64,000 nucleotides of DNA from Hamadaea sp013361475 (GCF_040654195.1 NZ_JBFAHM010000019.1:33402-97401); one strand, 5' to 3'; positions 1 through 8,527 are shown, counted from the first letter of the stretch. The notes: a model not told the origin generated them from the sequence alone. Numbers and translations are program-made.

Positions 1-52
1 GGCGTCCCAGGTTCCCATGAGCGCGAGTATGGCACTGCGGTTCGCGTACTGG

Positions 53-1306
53 TCAAGGAAGGGAGTGTGCCCGCTCAAGCAGCAGGACGCGCTCGGACTC
101 GTTGCGGGTGAGTGAGGCGGCGCGCTCGAACTCGGCGCGGGCCTCGGCCGTGCGGCCCAGCTTGACCAGCAGGTCGCCGCGCACGCTCGGCAGCAGGTGG
201 TACGCGGCCAGCGTGGGTTCGTCGGCCAGCGCGTCGACCAGCTTCAGCGCGGCTTCGGGGCCGGACGCCATGCTGACGGCGACCGCCCGGTTGAGGTCGA
301 CCACCGGGGACGGGGCGAGTTCGCCGAGGAGTTCGTAGAGCCGGACCATCTGAGCCCAGTCGGTGTCCTCGGCGGTGGCCGCGCGCGCGTGGCAGGCGGC
401 GATGGCGGCTTGGAGCGTGTAGGGGCCGACTGGTTCGCCGATCGAGAACGCCCGGTCGAGGGCGGTCAGGCCACGCTGGATCAGGATGCGGTCCCAGCGG
501 GCCCGGTTCTGGTCGAGGAGCAGCACGGGTTTGCCGTCCCGGCCGACCCGGGCGCGCAGGCGGGAGGCCTGGATCTCCATGAGCGAGACGAGGCCGTGCA
601 CCTCGGGCTCGCGCGGGACGAGTTCGGCGAGGATGCGGCCGAGTCGCAGGGCTTCCTCGCACAACGTCGGGCGGATCCAGCTCGTCCCGGTGGTGGCCGC
701 GTACCCCTCGTTGAAGATGGCGTAGACGACTTCGAGGACGGAGGGCAGGCGGTCGCTCAGCTCGGCGCCGCGGGGCGTCTCGAACGGGATCTGCTTCTGC
801 GCCAGGGTCTTCTTGGCCCGGGTGATGCGTTGAGCGACGGTCGTCTCGGGCACCAGGTACGCCCGCGCGATCTCGTCGGTGGTGAGCCCACCGAGGAGGC
901 GCAGGGTGAGGGCGACCCGGGCTTCCGGGGACAGGACCGGATGGCAGGCGGTGAAGACGAGGCTGAGCAGGTTGTCGCCGATGTCGTCGTCGAGCGCGGC
1001 GTCGACCTCGGCTTCGAAGGACTCCCCGTGCTCTGTCAGGTCGCGGCCCAACTCGGCGACCTTGCGCGTCAGCGTCTCCTGCCGTCGCAGGTAGTCGACC
1101 GCACGCCGCTTGGCGATGAGCATGAGCCAGGCGCCCGGGTTATCCGGTACGCCTGACTCAGGCCATTGTTCGAGCGCGGCGACCAGCGCGTCCTGAGCGA
1201 GTTCCTCGGCCAGGCCGACGTCGCGGACGACCCGGGCGAGCCCGGCGATGATCCGTGCGGATTCGATCCGCCAGACCGCGTCCACTGCCCGATGCGCTGC
1301 CGACAC
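53..1306 (-). CDS. ECF RNA polymerase sigma factor with DUF6596-type C-terminal extension
   Basis: A 417-residue extracytoplasmic-function sigma factor, more than twice the usual ECF length. Sigma region 2 lies at about residues 15-80 (LAEELAQDALVAALEQW, then NPGAWLMLIAKRRAVDYL) and region 4 at about 115-170 (GLTTDEIARAYLVPETTV, a helix-turn-helix). The remaining 240 residues form a helical extension containing NEGYAATTG and LLDQNRARWDR, typical of the DUF6596 group often called ECF42. In that family the extension is thought to replace an anti-sigma factor in controlling activity. The start is GTG at 1306. The upstream gene encodes a YCII/DGPF protein only 27 bp away, the standard genomic partner of this group, so the two very probably form one operon. 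The signal sensed is unknown. Confidence 0.93.
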   Translation of the reverse strand: MSAAHRAVDAVWRIESARIIAGLARVVRDVGLAEELAQDALVAALEQWPESGVPDNPGAWLMLIAKRRAVDYLRRQETLTRKVAELGRDLTEHGESFEAEVDAALDDDIGDNLLSLVFTACHPVLSPEARVALTLRLLGGLTTDEIARAYLVPETTVAQRITRAKKTLAQKQIPFETPRGAELSDRLPSVLEVVYAIFNEGYAATTGTSWIRPTLCEEALRLGRILAELVPREPEVHGLVSLMEIQASRLRARVGRDGKPVLLLDQNRARWDRILIQRGLTALDRAFSIGEPVGPYTLQAAIAACHARAATAEDTDWAQMVRLYELLGELAPSPVVDLNRAVAVSMASGPEAALKLVDALADEPTLAAYHLLPSVRGDLLVKLGRTAEARAEFERAASLTRNESERVLLLERAHSLP

Positions 1307-1333
1307 CGCCCTATCAGAGCAGGCAGGCGTCGA

Positions 1334-1762
1334 TCACTGCAAATTAGCGCGCTGCTGCGCGTCCTTGGCTTGGAGCTCCGGGTCGATCTGGCCCTCGAAC
1401 TCCTCGTTCTCGAAGACCTGGCGGATCTCGATCTCGGCGACCTGGTCGTCGGAGGTGCCCTGCGAGGCCGGCATCCGCTTGACCCATTCGACCGCCTCGT
1501 CCATCGACTTGACCTGCCACAGCCAGAAGCCCGCGATCAGCTCCTTCGCCTCGGCGAACGGCCCGTCGACGACGGTGGCCTTGCCCGCCTTGAAGGTGAC
1601 CCGCGCCCCTCTGACGCTCGGGTGCAGGCCCTCGCCGGCGAGCATCACGCCCGCCTTGATCAGCTCCTCGTTGTACTTGATCATCGCGCCGACGACCTCG
1701 TCGCCGGGCAGCACCCCCGCCTCGGCGTTCTCGTCGGACTTGATGATCACCATGACTCGCAT
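1334..1762 (-). CDS. YCII-related (DGPF domain) protein
   Basis: A 142-residue small cytoplasmic protein of the YCII-related superfamily. The family signature is visible as VDGPFAEAKELIAGFWLW near residues 65-82. Members have a ferredoxin-like fold. Some are suspected enzymes, but no reaction is established. The ATG at 1762 is preceded by a good purine-rich site (GGGGAGA) at normal spacing. It lies just upstream of the ECF sigma gene on the same strand, and this pairing is widespread for the DUF6596 sigma group, so a functional link (sensing or feedback) is likely but unproven. Confidence 0.92.
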   Translation of the reverse strand: MRVMVIIKSDENAEAGVLPGDEVVGAMIKYNEELIKAGVMLAGEGLHPSVRGARVTFKAGKATVVDGPFAEAKELIAGFWLWQVKSMDEAVEWVKRMPASQGTSDDQVAEIEIRQVFENEEFEGQIDPELQAKDAQQRANLQ

Positions 1763-1836
1763 CTCGAATCTCCCCTTCGCTGAACGGTGAAGTCACCCAT
1801 ACGTCGAACGAGCGACCGCGGAAACGACACCGGGGG

Positions 1837-2826
1837 TCAGTCCCACGCTCGGCCGATTCGCTCCAGGTCGGCGGCGTACTCGATGCGGCGGACCCAATCA
1901 GTCGGCCAGGCAGCCACGCCGTACGCCGCTCCGGCGAACGCACCGGCGAGGGAGGCGATCGAATCGGAGTCCCCGGAGGTCACCGCACCCCGCCGGAGAG
2001 CCGCGACCGGGTCGTCGGCGTACAGGAGGAAGCAGAGCAGGCCGGTGGCGAGCGCCTCCTCGGCGATCCAGCCTTCCCCGGTCGCCAGGCACGGGTCGGC
2101 GACTCGATCCCCGACGGCGAGGGCCACGGCGAGGCGGTCGAGAACGGCGGCGCATTCGTCCCAGCCGCGCGCGATGAACTCCTCGGGCGTCGCCTCACCG
2201 GGGCGCTGCCAGAGGTCGCCCAGCCAGGCGAAGTGATAGACGCGGCGCTGGTCGGCGCACCGCTGCCGCAGCGCGGCCGGCAGGTCGTGCGGAGCGAGCC
2301 CGCCCCGCAGCCAGTGCACGGCGAAAGCCGTCAGGTCACTGGCCGCCAATGCCGTCGGATGCCCATGCGTCAGGGCCGCCTGCAACTGCGCCATCCCCGC
2401 CCGGTCCGCGTCGGGCACGCCGGGCACCAGGCCGACCGGTGCCACCCGCATGTTCGCGCCACACCCCTTCGAACCGGCCTCGGTCGCGGCGATCCACGGC
2501 TGCCCTTCGGCCAGCCGCCCGATCGCGCGCAGACAGGTCATGCCGGGTGCGCGGTTGTTCTCCGGGCTCACCGCCCAAGCCATGAAGCGCTTACACCACA
2601 ACGGTTCCAGGGTCGCGGCGTCAAAGACGTCGGCCTCCAGCAGCGCCTCGGCCACCGCCAGGGTCATCTGCGTGTCGTCGGTGACCAGGGCCGGCTCGCC
2701 GTCCGGCTCGGCCGGACCCCCTGGGCCGAATCGGGCGGTGATGTCCGCGTACCGCAGGAACTCCGTGGGCTTGCCCAGCGCGTCGCCGAGGGCCAGCCCG
2801 AACATCGCGCCGCTCGCTTTTCGCAT
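1837..2826 (-). CDS. ADP-ribosylglycohydrolase family protein
   Basis: A 329-residue protein of the DraG/ARH family, which removes ADP-ribose from proteins, nucleic acids or small molecules using a binuclear metal centre. Metal-binding elements are visible at both ends: DDTQMT near residue 50 and GDSDSIASLAGAFAGA near residue 290, the usual D-x-D pair. Length is normal. The N-terminus MRKASGAMFGLALGDALG is the family's opening glycine-rich helix. No clear Shine-Dalgarno precedes ATG 2826, and the internal ATG of MFGLALGD is an alternative start. No ADP-ribosyltransferase is encoded next to it, so the substrate cannot be inferred. Confidence 0.93.
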   Translation of the reverse strand: MRKASGAMFGLALGDALGKPTEFLRYADITARFGPGGPAEPDGEPALVTDDTQMTLAVAEALLEADVFDAATLEPLWCKRFMAWAVSPENNRAPGMTCLRAIGRLAEGQPWIAATEAGSKGCGANMRVAPVGLVPGVPDADRAGMAQLQAALTHGHPTALAASDLTAFAVHWLRGGLAPHDLPAALRQRCADQRRVYHFAWLGDLWQRPGEATPEEFIARGWDECAAVLDRLAVALAVGDRVADPCLATGEGWIAEEALATGLLCFLLYADDPVAALRRGAVTSGDSDSIASLAGAFAGAAYGVAAWPTDWVRRIEYAADLERIGRAWD

Positions 2827-2886
2827 TTTCAGGAGGGTACGCCGCGCGGACTGGGCGGGTCCGCGCGGCGCGTGGGAGCGGCACCG

Positions 2887-5469
2887 TCAGGGGAAGCTGA
2901 CGATGTTCACCGGGACGGTGGCCGTGCCCTGGGCGGGTCCGCCCGTGGAGTTGATGACGTGCGCGATCGTGCCGTTGCCGCCGAGGGAGACGGTGAGCAG
3001 GTCGTGGAACTTCACGTTGGCGGTGACCGGTACCTCGAAGCCGTGGTCGGCGACGATGGTCGGGTCGACGTTGAAGTAGCAGTAGCTGCCCAATCCCCAG
3101 CCTTCGTGCGAGGTGACGGTGTCGGCCACCTTGTACGCCGCATAGCCGCCGGCTCGCCAGGCGGCCTGGTTCGGCGGGTCGTACGGCATCTCGTTCTGGA
3201 AGAAGATCGTCTTGCCGCCGTTGCCGTTCCAGATCACCTCGTACTTCTGGTAGTGCTCGACGAACAGGCCGAGGGCGGTGACGTTGTTGCCGTTGACGAT
3301 GAGGCCGGTGTCGGCGGTGTTCACCGTCCAGCCGACCCCCGTGCCGTGGTCGGCGCGCCAGGCCCAGATGTGGTCGATCAGGGTGTTGTTGCTGTTGACG
3401 ATGAGGCTGGTGGTGGCCTTGCCCGCGCCCGCGCCGCCGATGCGGAAGAAGACGTCGTTGATCGAGATCGGGTTCGCGGCGTGCGACGCGCTCGCCCCGT
3501 TCGGTCCGATCTGGAGCAGGACCGGCGAGTTGACCGTGCCCGCGTCGAAGAGCAGGCCGGCGATCTTCACCCCGTCGACGTCGGCGACGGTCATCGGGAT
3601 GACACCGTTGTCGGGGATCAGGGTGGCGTACCCGAGGCCGAGGACGACGGTGTCGGCGCGCGTCACGGTGAGCGTCTGGTTCAGGTGGTAGACGCCCGGT
3701 GTGAAGAGCAGGTTGAGCCCCTGGGCGAGGGCCAGGTTCAGGGTGGCCGCCGAGTCGGTGGGCTGCGCGACGTAGAACTGGGTCAGCGGAATAGAGCTGC
3801 CCGGCGTCGACCCGTTCGCCCACGTCGTCCCGGACGCGTTGGTCCGCAGCGACGGCACGAACACCCGGTACGCCCCGGTCCCGTCGACGTAGATGTACGG
3901 CTTCTCCCGGCTCACCGGAGTGGTCGCCAGCGTCGTGTACGGCGGGTTCGGGAACGCCTGCGCGGGCGCGCCCTGCACACCGGAGAACACCATGTTCCAG
4001 ACGCCGTTGCCCCAGCTCCCGATCTGGCTGTCCCGGGTGTACCACTGCTGCTGCGAGTACGGGCCGACCTGACCGCTGACCCGGGAGTCGGCGATGTAGC
4101 CGCCGCTGGCCCAGCCGTAGCCGTTGGGCGCGAGGTTCAGGTCGCCGTGCACGTCGATCCGCCGGAACGGAGCGGCCTGCGAGACGGCCCACCGGGTGAA
4201 GCCGGCCGACGGGTAGATCGAGAAGTTCTCGGCCGACCGCCAGAAGTTCTGGGTCGCGTTGCCGTTGAACCAGCCCGCGTCCACGGTGACGTCACCGTTG
4301 ATGCGGACGTCGCCCGGGTTCTGCCCGAGGCCGGCGATCGAGGTGTAGAAGCCGATCTGGGCGTTGAAGCCGCTGTACGTGCCCGGCTTGAACAGCAGGG
4401 CGTACCGCTGGGAGCCGAACTGGTTGGACTCCATCTGGGCGAAGACGGTGTCGACCTGGCTCTGGATGGTCGCGCCCGACATGCTCGGGTCGAAGACCTT
4501 GACGTTCGGGCCGAGCGGACCGCCGCCGGGCAGCTGCGGGCCGGTGGGCGTCGGCGTCGGGCTGGTGGGGGTCGGGCTCGTGGTGGTGCGCGTACGGATG
4601 ACGAACTCCCAGAGTGAGTACCCGTAGCCGGTGGCCCGGGCGGTGCCGTAGAGGCGGACGTAGCGGCCGGATCCGTTGACGGTCAGCGTCTGCGTGCCGC
4701 CGGTCCCGGTCGTGGTGCTGTAGATGCTGGTCCAGGTCGATCCCGTGTCGGACACCTGGATCTGGAACGCGGTCGCGTACGCCGCCTCCCACTGCAGGAC
4801 GACCTGGCAGACCGTCTGGACGCTGCCGAGGTCCACCTGGAGCCACTGCGGATCGCTGAACGCGCTCGACCAACGGGTCCCGGTGTTGCCGTCGACGGCG
4901 TACGCGGCCGCCGTTCCGGCGCTCTCGGCCGACGACGCGGTCGCGGGCCGGTTGAGCCCGGCGTTGGCCGTGCCGCAGCTCGCTGTTCCGGTGGAGCCGT
5001 AGACCTGGAACTCCCACAGCGAATACCCGTACGCGGTCGCCCGGGCCGTGCCGTAAAGCCGCACATAGCGGCCGGTGCCGTTCACCGTGAGCGTCTGAGT
5101 GCCGCCGGTGCCGGTGGTGGTGCTGTAAACGGTGCTCCACGTGGTGGCGTCGGCCGAGACCTGCAACTGGAACGCGGTCGCGTACGCCGCCTCCCATTGC
5201 AGGACGACCTGGCTGACCGTGGCGGTGGCGCCCAGGTCGACCTGGATCCACTGCGGATCGCTGAACGCGCTCGACCAACGGGTCCCGGTGTTGCCGTCGA
5301 CGGCGTTGGCGGCCGGGGTGCCGGCGTTCTCGGTGGACGAGGCGGTGACGGGTTTGCCTTGGGAGAGCAGCGGGTCGGCCGCCTTGGCCGAGCCGGTGAG
5401 CACGACGGCGAAGCAGGTCGCGAGCAGAGCTGCCGCGGCCGCCACCGCTGTGGCGTGCAGACGTCTCAT
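2887..5469 (-). CDS. secreted protein with two discoidin (F5/8C) domains and a parallel beta-helix region
   Basis: An 860-residue exported protein. Residues 1-31 are a Sec signal peptide (MRRLHATAV..., cleavage after GSAKA). Two tandem F5/8 type C carbohydrate-binding domains follow, at about 35-165 and 170-300, nearly identical in stretches such as DGNTGTRWSSAFSDPQW. A Thr/Pro linker (SPTPTSPTPTPTGPQ) leads to a 540-residue region that looks like a right-handed beta-helix with short coils and repeated asparagine turns (GLIVNGNNVTALGLF). Related actinobacterial proteins are often mislabelled adenylyl cyclase; a polysaccharide-active lyase or hydrolase is more plausible, but I see no catalytic motif I can assign. 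ATG 5469 was chosen over an in-frame extension because it has GGAG upstream and begins the signal peptide. Confidence 0.88.
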   Translation of the reverse strand: MRRLHATAVAAAAALLATCFAVVLTGSAKAADPLLSQGKPVTASSTENAGTPAANAVDGNTGTRWSSAFSDPQWIQVDLGATATVSQVVLQWEAAYATAFQLQVSADATTWSTVYSTTTGTGGTQTLTVNGTGRYVRLYGTARATAYGYSLWEFQVYGSTGTASCGTANAGLNRPATASSAESAGTAAAYAVDGNTGTRWSSAFSDPQWLQVDLGSVQTVCQVVLQWEAAYATAFQIQVSDTGSTWTSIYSTTTGTGGTQTLTVNGSGRYVRLYGTARATGYGYSLWEFVIRTRTTTSPTPTSPTPTPTGPQLPGGGPLGPNVKVFDPSMSGATIQSQVDTVFAQMESNQFGSQRYALLFKPGTYSGFNAQIGFYTSIAGLGQNPGDVRINGDVTVDAGWFNGNATQNFWRSAENFSIYPSAGFTRWAVSQAAPFRRIDVHGDLNLAPNGYGWASGGYIADSRVSGQVGPYSQQQWYTRDSQIGSWGNGVWNMVFSGVQGAPAQAFPNPPYTTLATTPVSREKPYIYVDGTGAYRVFVPSLRTNASGTTWANGSTPGSSIPLTQFYVAQPTDSAATLNLALAQGLNLLFTPGVYHLNQTLTVTRADTVVLGLGYATLIPDNGVIPMTVADVDGVKIAGLLFDAGTVNSPVLLQIGPNGASASHAANPISINDVFFRIGGAGAGKATTSLIVNSNNTLIDHIWAWRADHGTGVGWTVNTADTGLIVNGNNVTALGLFVEHYQKYEVIWNGNGGKTIFFQNEMPYDPPNQAAWRAGGYAAYKVADTVTSHEGWGLGSYCYFNVDPTIVADHGFEVPVTANVKFHDLLTVSLGGNGTIAHVINSTGGPAQGTATVPVNIVSFP

Positions 5470-5504
5470 GACATCTCCAGGGGACGGAGTCGGAACGGGG
5501 GTTG

Positions 5505-5553
5505 GAGAGCGCTCTCTGGAGAGAGATTTCATCCCGACTACCGTCGATGTCAA
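5505..5553 (-). promoter_or_regulatory. promoter with LacI-type operator for the secreted discoidin protein
   Basis: On the minus strand TTGACA (5548-5553) and TGAAAT (5526-5531) are 16 bp apart, a good housekeeping-type promoter. About ten bases further on lies the perfect palindrome GAGAGCGCTCTC (5505-5516), whose AGCGCT centre matches LacI-family operators such as those of cellulose- and sugar-responsive repressors. Its place at the predicted transcription start suggests repression relieved by a saccharide. This is an inference from sequence only. Confidence 0.6.
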
Positions 5554-5652
5554 GACCTTGTTTCCCGGCCGTTTCCTTGCGACAACGCCTGGCCAGCCAT
5601 TTTGCTGTCGGCAACAACGAATTCCCGATGTGCCAACGTTGGCGGTCCGCGA

Positions 5653-5664
5653 GAAAGCGCTCCC
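5653..5664. promoter_or_regulatory. second, imperfect LacI-type operator candidate
   Basis: GAAAGCGCTCCC shares the AGCGCT core of the perfect palindrome about 150 bp away. Two operators at this distance could allow looping. Imperfect symmetry makes this weaker than the proximal site. Confidence 0.35.
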
Positions 5665-5760
5665 CCGCTGGATGCGCCCGGTGCGCTGAGCGCCGGTTCG
5701 CCCGGTTCGCTTGGTGCCTCTGGTGCCCGTGGTGCGCCTGGTGCGCTGGTGCGCGCTCAG
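5665..5760. other. gene-free segment with GGTGC-rich low-complexity sequence
   Basis: Together with the promoter and palindromic repeat around it, this fills the 432-bp gap between the secreted protein and the LysR gene. From about 5698 it repeats GGTTCGC and then GGTGC-type units several times (tggtgcctctggtgcccgtg and similar). I see no credible gene or known regulatory motif here. Confidence 0.5.
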
Positions 5761-5825
5761 GCGCTGGATCAGGGATCCGGGTCGAATCTTGGACCAAGAT
5801 TCGACCGAGATCCCTGATCCAGCGC
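5761..5825. repeat. palindromic intergenic repeat, copy 1
   Basis: A 65-bp nearly perfect inverted repeat starting GCGCTGGATCAGGGATCC and ending ATCCCTGATCCAGCGC, with a centre AATCTTGGACCAAGATT. It lies 77 bp past the LysR stop codon. Five related copies occur elsewhere in the window, always shortly 3' of a gene. There is no T-tract, so it is not a classical intrinsic terminator, although the RNA would fold into a stem of about 30 bp. Confidence 0.9.
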
Positions 5826-5901
5826 CGTCGGCGGAGCGGAGCGGCGGAGCGCGTCGGTGGGTGCTTCGGCGGAGCGCGGTCGTGAGAACGGGGCGGCGGA
5901 G

Positions 5902-6813
5902 TCAAAGGGCGGCGGCGAGTGCCCGCATCCGGGCGGCGGCCAGCTCGATGACGACCCGGCTGGCCGCCGAGAGCTGCGCGTCCGGCCGGTGCACGATGGC
6001 GAAGGTCTCGTAGAGCCGCGGCCGCAGCGGAGTCCAGCCCAGCCCGGGTGGCAGCCGATCCGCCAGCCGGTGCAGGACGCCGCGCCAGATCACCGTGTCC
6101 GCCAGCCCGGTCGCGGCGACCTCCAGCGCGGTCTCCACGTCCTCCACCTCGACCCGGGGTCGCAGCGAATATCCGGCGGACTGGACGCTGTGCGCCAACG
6201 CCCGGCGGGTGGAGTCGGCCTCGCGCCAGCTGACGTCGGGCAGGACGAGCGGCGCCGCCGCGAGACCGGCCGGAGTCACCGGGCGTACCAGGCGATCCGG
6301 GTGCGCGCTGAGGTAGACCAGTTCGTCGCGCATCACGGGGTTGACGGCCAGCCCTTCCTCCTCGACGGGCAGCGCGATCAGCCCCGCTTCCAAGGCGCCC
6401 TTGCGGAGCAGGTCGCGCAGTTCGGCCGAGTTCTGCCCGACCAGCTCCAGGCGTACGCCCGGATGCCGGCGCAGCACGTCGCCGACCAGGTCCGCCCCCA
6501 GATAGAACCGGGACGTCTTGAAGATTCCGAATCGGACGGTGCCGGTCAGCACCTGGCGTACGTCGGCGACGGCCCGGTCCGCCTCCTCGACCGCGGCCAG
6601 CGCCGCTGCCGCGTGCGGGACGAGCGCCCGCGCCTCCTCGGTCGGCACCAGTCCCCGCCCGACTCGGCGGAACAGCGGCGCGTCGAGGTGCTGTTCCAGG
6701 AGCCTGACCTGCTCCGAGACCGACGGCTGGGCGTACCCGAGCGCGCCGGCGGCGGCGGTGAACGAGCCGTGCTCGACCGCCGCGAGGAAGCACCGCAACT
6801 GGTGCAGCGTCAT
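5902..6813 (-). CDS. LysR family transcriptional regulator
   Basis: A 303-residue LysR-type regulator. The winged helix-turn-helix is at residues 2-60 (FLAAVEHGSFTAAAGALGYA, then PSVSEQVRLLEQHLDAPLFR), and the effector-binding domain covers about 90-295. The start is ATG 6813 with GAAGGA upstream; a TTG one codon earlier is also possible. It is divergent from an EamA-family exporter across a 74-bp gap that must hold both promoters. A short dyad GCTA-N6-TAGC (6849-6862) is a weak candidate operator. Such pairs usually mean that the regulator controls the exporter in response to the exported compound, which cannot be identified here. Confidence 0.95.
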   Translation of the reverse strand: MTLHQLRCFLAAVEHGSFTAAAGALGYAQPSVSEQVRLLEQHLDAPLFRRVGRGLVPTEEARALVPHAAAALAAVEEADRAVADVRQVLTGTVRFGIFKTSRFYLGADLVGDVLRRHPGVRLELVGQNSAELRDLLRKGALEAGLIALPVEEEGLAVNPVMRDELVYLSAHPDRLVRPVTPAGLAAAPLVLPDVSWREADSTRRALAHSVQSAGYSLRPRVEVEDVETALEVAATGLADTVIWRGVLHRLADRLPPGLGWTPLRPRLYETFAIVHRPDAQLSAASRVVIELAAARMRALAAAL

Positions 6814-6887
6814 CAAGGCATTTCCTTCGGGTCCTGGAGGAAAAACAGGCTACCTCGATAGCTCGGACCGGCCTACCGTCTCCAGAC

Positions 6888-7850
6888 ATGACCACGGAAG
6901 TGGCCCCTGCTGCGGCGCCGGCCGATGTGCGCCCCTCGACTCCTCGCCGTCGGCCGGCGCCCGGTCTGGGCGCCGTGTTGTGCCTGGTCTCGGCGGCCGG
7001 GTTCGGGCTGTCCGCGGTCTTCGCCAAGCAGTCCTACGCCGCCGGGATCAGCGTCCCGGCGATGCTCGCGGGCCGCTTCGCCGTCGCCGCCGCCGTCTTG
7101 TGGGTCATCGTGGCCTTCCGGCGTCCGGCCTTTCCGACTCGCCGCACGCTGATCACGTGCATCGGCCTCGGGGGCATCGGGTACGCCGCCCAAGCGGTGC
7201 TCTACTTCAGCTCGCTCGCCTGGATCGACGCGTCGCTGACCGGACTGCTGCTCTACCTGTACCCGGCGCTGGTGACCGGACTGGCCGTGCTGCTGCGCCG
7301 GGAACGCCCGGATCGCCGCCGGTACGCCGCCCTGCTGTGTTCGGCCATCGGCCTGGTGCTGATCCTGGGCTCGGGTGGGTCGATCGGTTCGGCCGCCGGG
7401 ATCGGAGTCGCGCTGGCACTGGGCTCCGCCGCGGCGTACGCCTTGTATCTGACCGTGGCCGCCGGCGTGCCCGCTGACCTGGACGTCTTCCTGCTCTCCG
7501 CGATCGTCTGCACCTCGGCCTGCGTGACCATGACCGCAACCGGGTACGCGACCGGCTCGATGACCGGGCCGACCGCGGTGACCGGATGGGGATGGGTCGT
7601 GCTGCTGGCGATCTTCTCCACAGTGGTCCCGATCGCGACGCTGCTGGCCGGCATCCGGCTCGTCGGCGCGCCGACGGCGTCCATCCTGTCGTGTGCCGAA
7701 CCCGCGGTCACCGTCGCGACCACGGCCGCCGTCTACGGCGAGCGGCTGACTCCGGGGCAGCTCCTCGGCGGCGTCGTGATTCTCGCTGCGGTGCTGGTCC
7801 TGCAGGTCCCGTTCCGGCGGGGCGGATCCCGTACTCGCCACGCCGGCTGA
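6888..7850 (+). CDS. EamA family (DMT superfamily) transporter
   Basis: A 320-residue integral membrane protein with ten predicted hydrophobic segments arranged as two EamA repeats (about residues 27-155 and 170-305). The second repeat contains the family's typical SAAAYALYLTVA and SILSCAEPAVTVATTAAVYG stretches. DMT proteins of this type export amino acids, metabolites or drugs. The first 25 residues are a proline/alanine-rich cytoplasmic tail. The gene is divergent from the LysR regulator, its likely controller, and ends 17 bp before the phosphatase gene, so those two may be cotranscribed. Confidence 0.94.
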   Translation: MTTEVAPAAAPADVRPSTPRRRPAPGLGAVLCLVSAAGFGLSAVFAKQSYAAGISVPAMLAGRFAVAAAVLWVIVAFRRPAFPTRRTLITCIGLGGIGYAAQAVLYFSSLAWIDASLTGLLLYLYPALVTGLAVLLRRERPDRRRYAALLCSAIGLVLILGSGGSIGSAAGIGVALALGSAAAYALYLTVAAGVPADLDVFLLSAIVCTSACVTMTATGYATGSMTGPTAVTGWGWVVLLAIFSTVVPIATLLAGIRLVGAPTASILSCAEPAVTVATTAAVYGERLTPGQLLGGVVILAAVLVLQVPFRRGGSRTRHAG

Positions 7851-7867
7851 GGCCATAAGATTCGCCC

Positions 7868-8356
7868 ATGGCCGGACCGTTTCTCGTGGACTGGCCGGTC
7901 TCGGGGCGGCTGGCGGTGATGTCCCGTCCGACCGGCGGCGATGCTCTTGTACGCGCGCTGCACGGGTTGCGGCGCAAGGGAGTGGACGCGCTGATCTGCG
8001 CGCTCACCGAGGGCGAACGCGACCTGCTGGGGCTGGCCGCCGAACCGGAGGTCGCCCGCGACGCCGGGCTGGCGTACATCGACTTCCCGATTGCCGACTT
8101 CTCCGTGCCGGACCTCGACGATCTCGCCGAACTCGCCGCGAAACTGGCCGTGCGCCTGCGGTCCGGCGACTTCATCGTGGCCCACTGCCGGGGCGGGATC
8201 GGCCGGTCCGGCATCGTTGCGGCGGCCGCGCTGATCGCCCTCGGCGCCACCGCCGAACAGGCCATGGAGCTGGTGTCGGAGGCTCGTGGCGTACCGGCGC
8301 CGGAGACCGAGGAGCAACGGGCATTGTTGCGCCGGCTGGCCGAGCGCACCTTCTGA
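7868..8356 (+). CDS. dual-specificity-like protein tyrosine phosphatase
   Basis: A 162-residue cytoplasmic phosphatase. The catalytic P-loop HCRGGIGRS is present, with nucleophile C107 and arginine R113 in the CX5R arrangement. D77 in IADFSVP is a good candidate general acid. The size and the simple alpha/beta layout suit a small DSP-like enzyme rather than a low-molecular-weight PTP, whose loop would be at the N-terminus. Substrate unknown. It lies 17 bp after the exporter gene. The first palindromic repeat downstream begins 24 bp past the stop. Confidence 0.9.
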   Translation: MAGPFLVDWPVSGRLAVMSRPTGGDALVRALHGLRRKGVDALICALTEGERDLLGLAAEPEVARDAGLAYIDFPIADFSVPDLDDLAELAAKLAVRLRSGDFIVAHCRGGIGRSGIVAAAALIALGATAEQAMELVSEARGVPAPETEEQRALLRRLAERTF

Positions 8357-8379
8357 AGGCGCCCGCCCGCCGCTTTCCA

Positions 8380-8444
8380 GCGCTGGATCACGGATGTCGG
8401 TCGAATCTTGCGGCAAGATTCGACCTGGAACCCTGATCCAGCGC
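8380..8444. repeat. palindromic intergenic repeat, copy 2
   Basis: A 65-bp inverted repeat of the same family as copy 1, with outer arms GCGCTGGATCA / TGATCCAGCGC and core GAATCTTG..CAAGATTC. The left inner arm is more degenerate (CGGATGTCGG). It sits 24 bp after the phosphatase stop, between convergent genes. Confidence 0.88.
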
Positions 8445-8527
8445 CCAACGGGCCGGCGCCCCAGGACGGGCGCCCACCGGGCCGGCGCCCCAGGACGGGC
8501 GCCCAACGGGCCGGCGCCCCAGGACGG
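8441..8527. repeat. three tandem 29-bp repeats abutting palindrome copy 2
   Basis: Three head-to-tail units of 29 bp (8441-8469, 8470-8498, 8499-8527), each beginning GCGCCC and containing GGGCCGGCGCCCC. They differ only by an A/C change in the second unit. The first unit starts inside the GCGC end of the palindromic repeat, as if the array had grown from that end. A fourth unit decays at 8528. No coding function is evident. Confidence 0.85.

Noticed and set aside
2233..4617. A 794-codon open frame on the plus strand
   Set aside because: It is antisense to the glycohydrolase and discoidin genes, made by GC-rich third positions; its protein is Arg/Gly/Val-rich without any domain. The same applies to the long frames at 4292-7027, 10299-12251, 20680-22551 and 60171-62471.
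5470..5553. 28-residue N-terminal extension of the discoidin protein
   Set aside because: The extension would put a signal peptide inside the protein and include the promoter and operator. A good ribosome site precedes ATG 5469.
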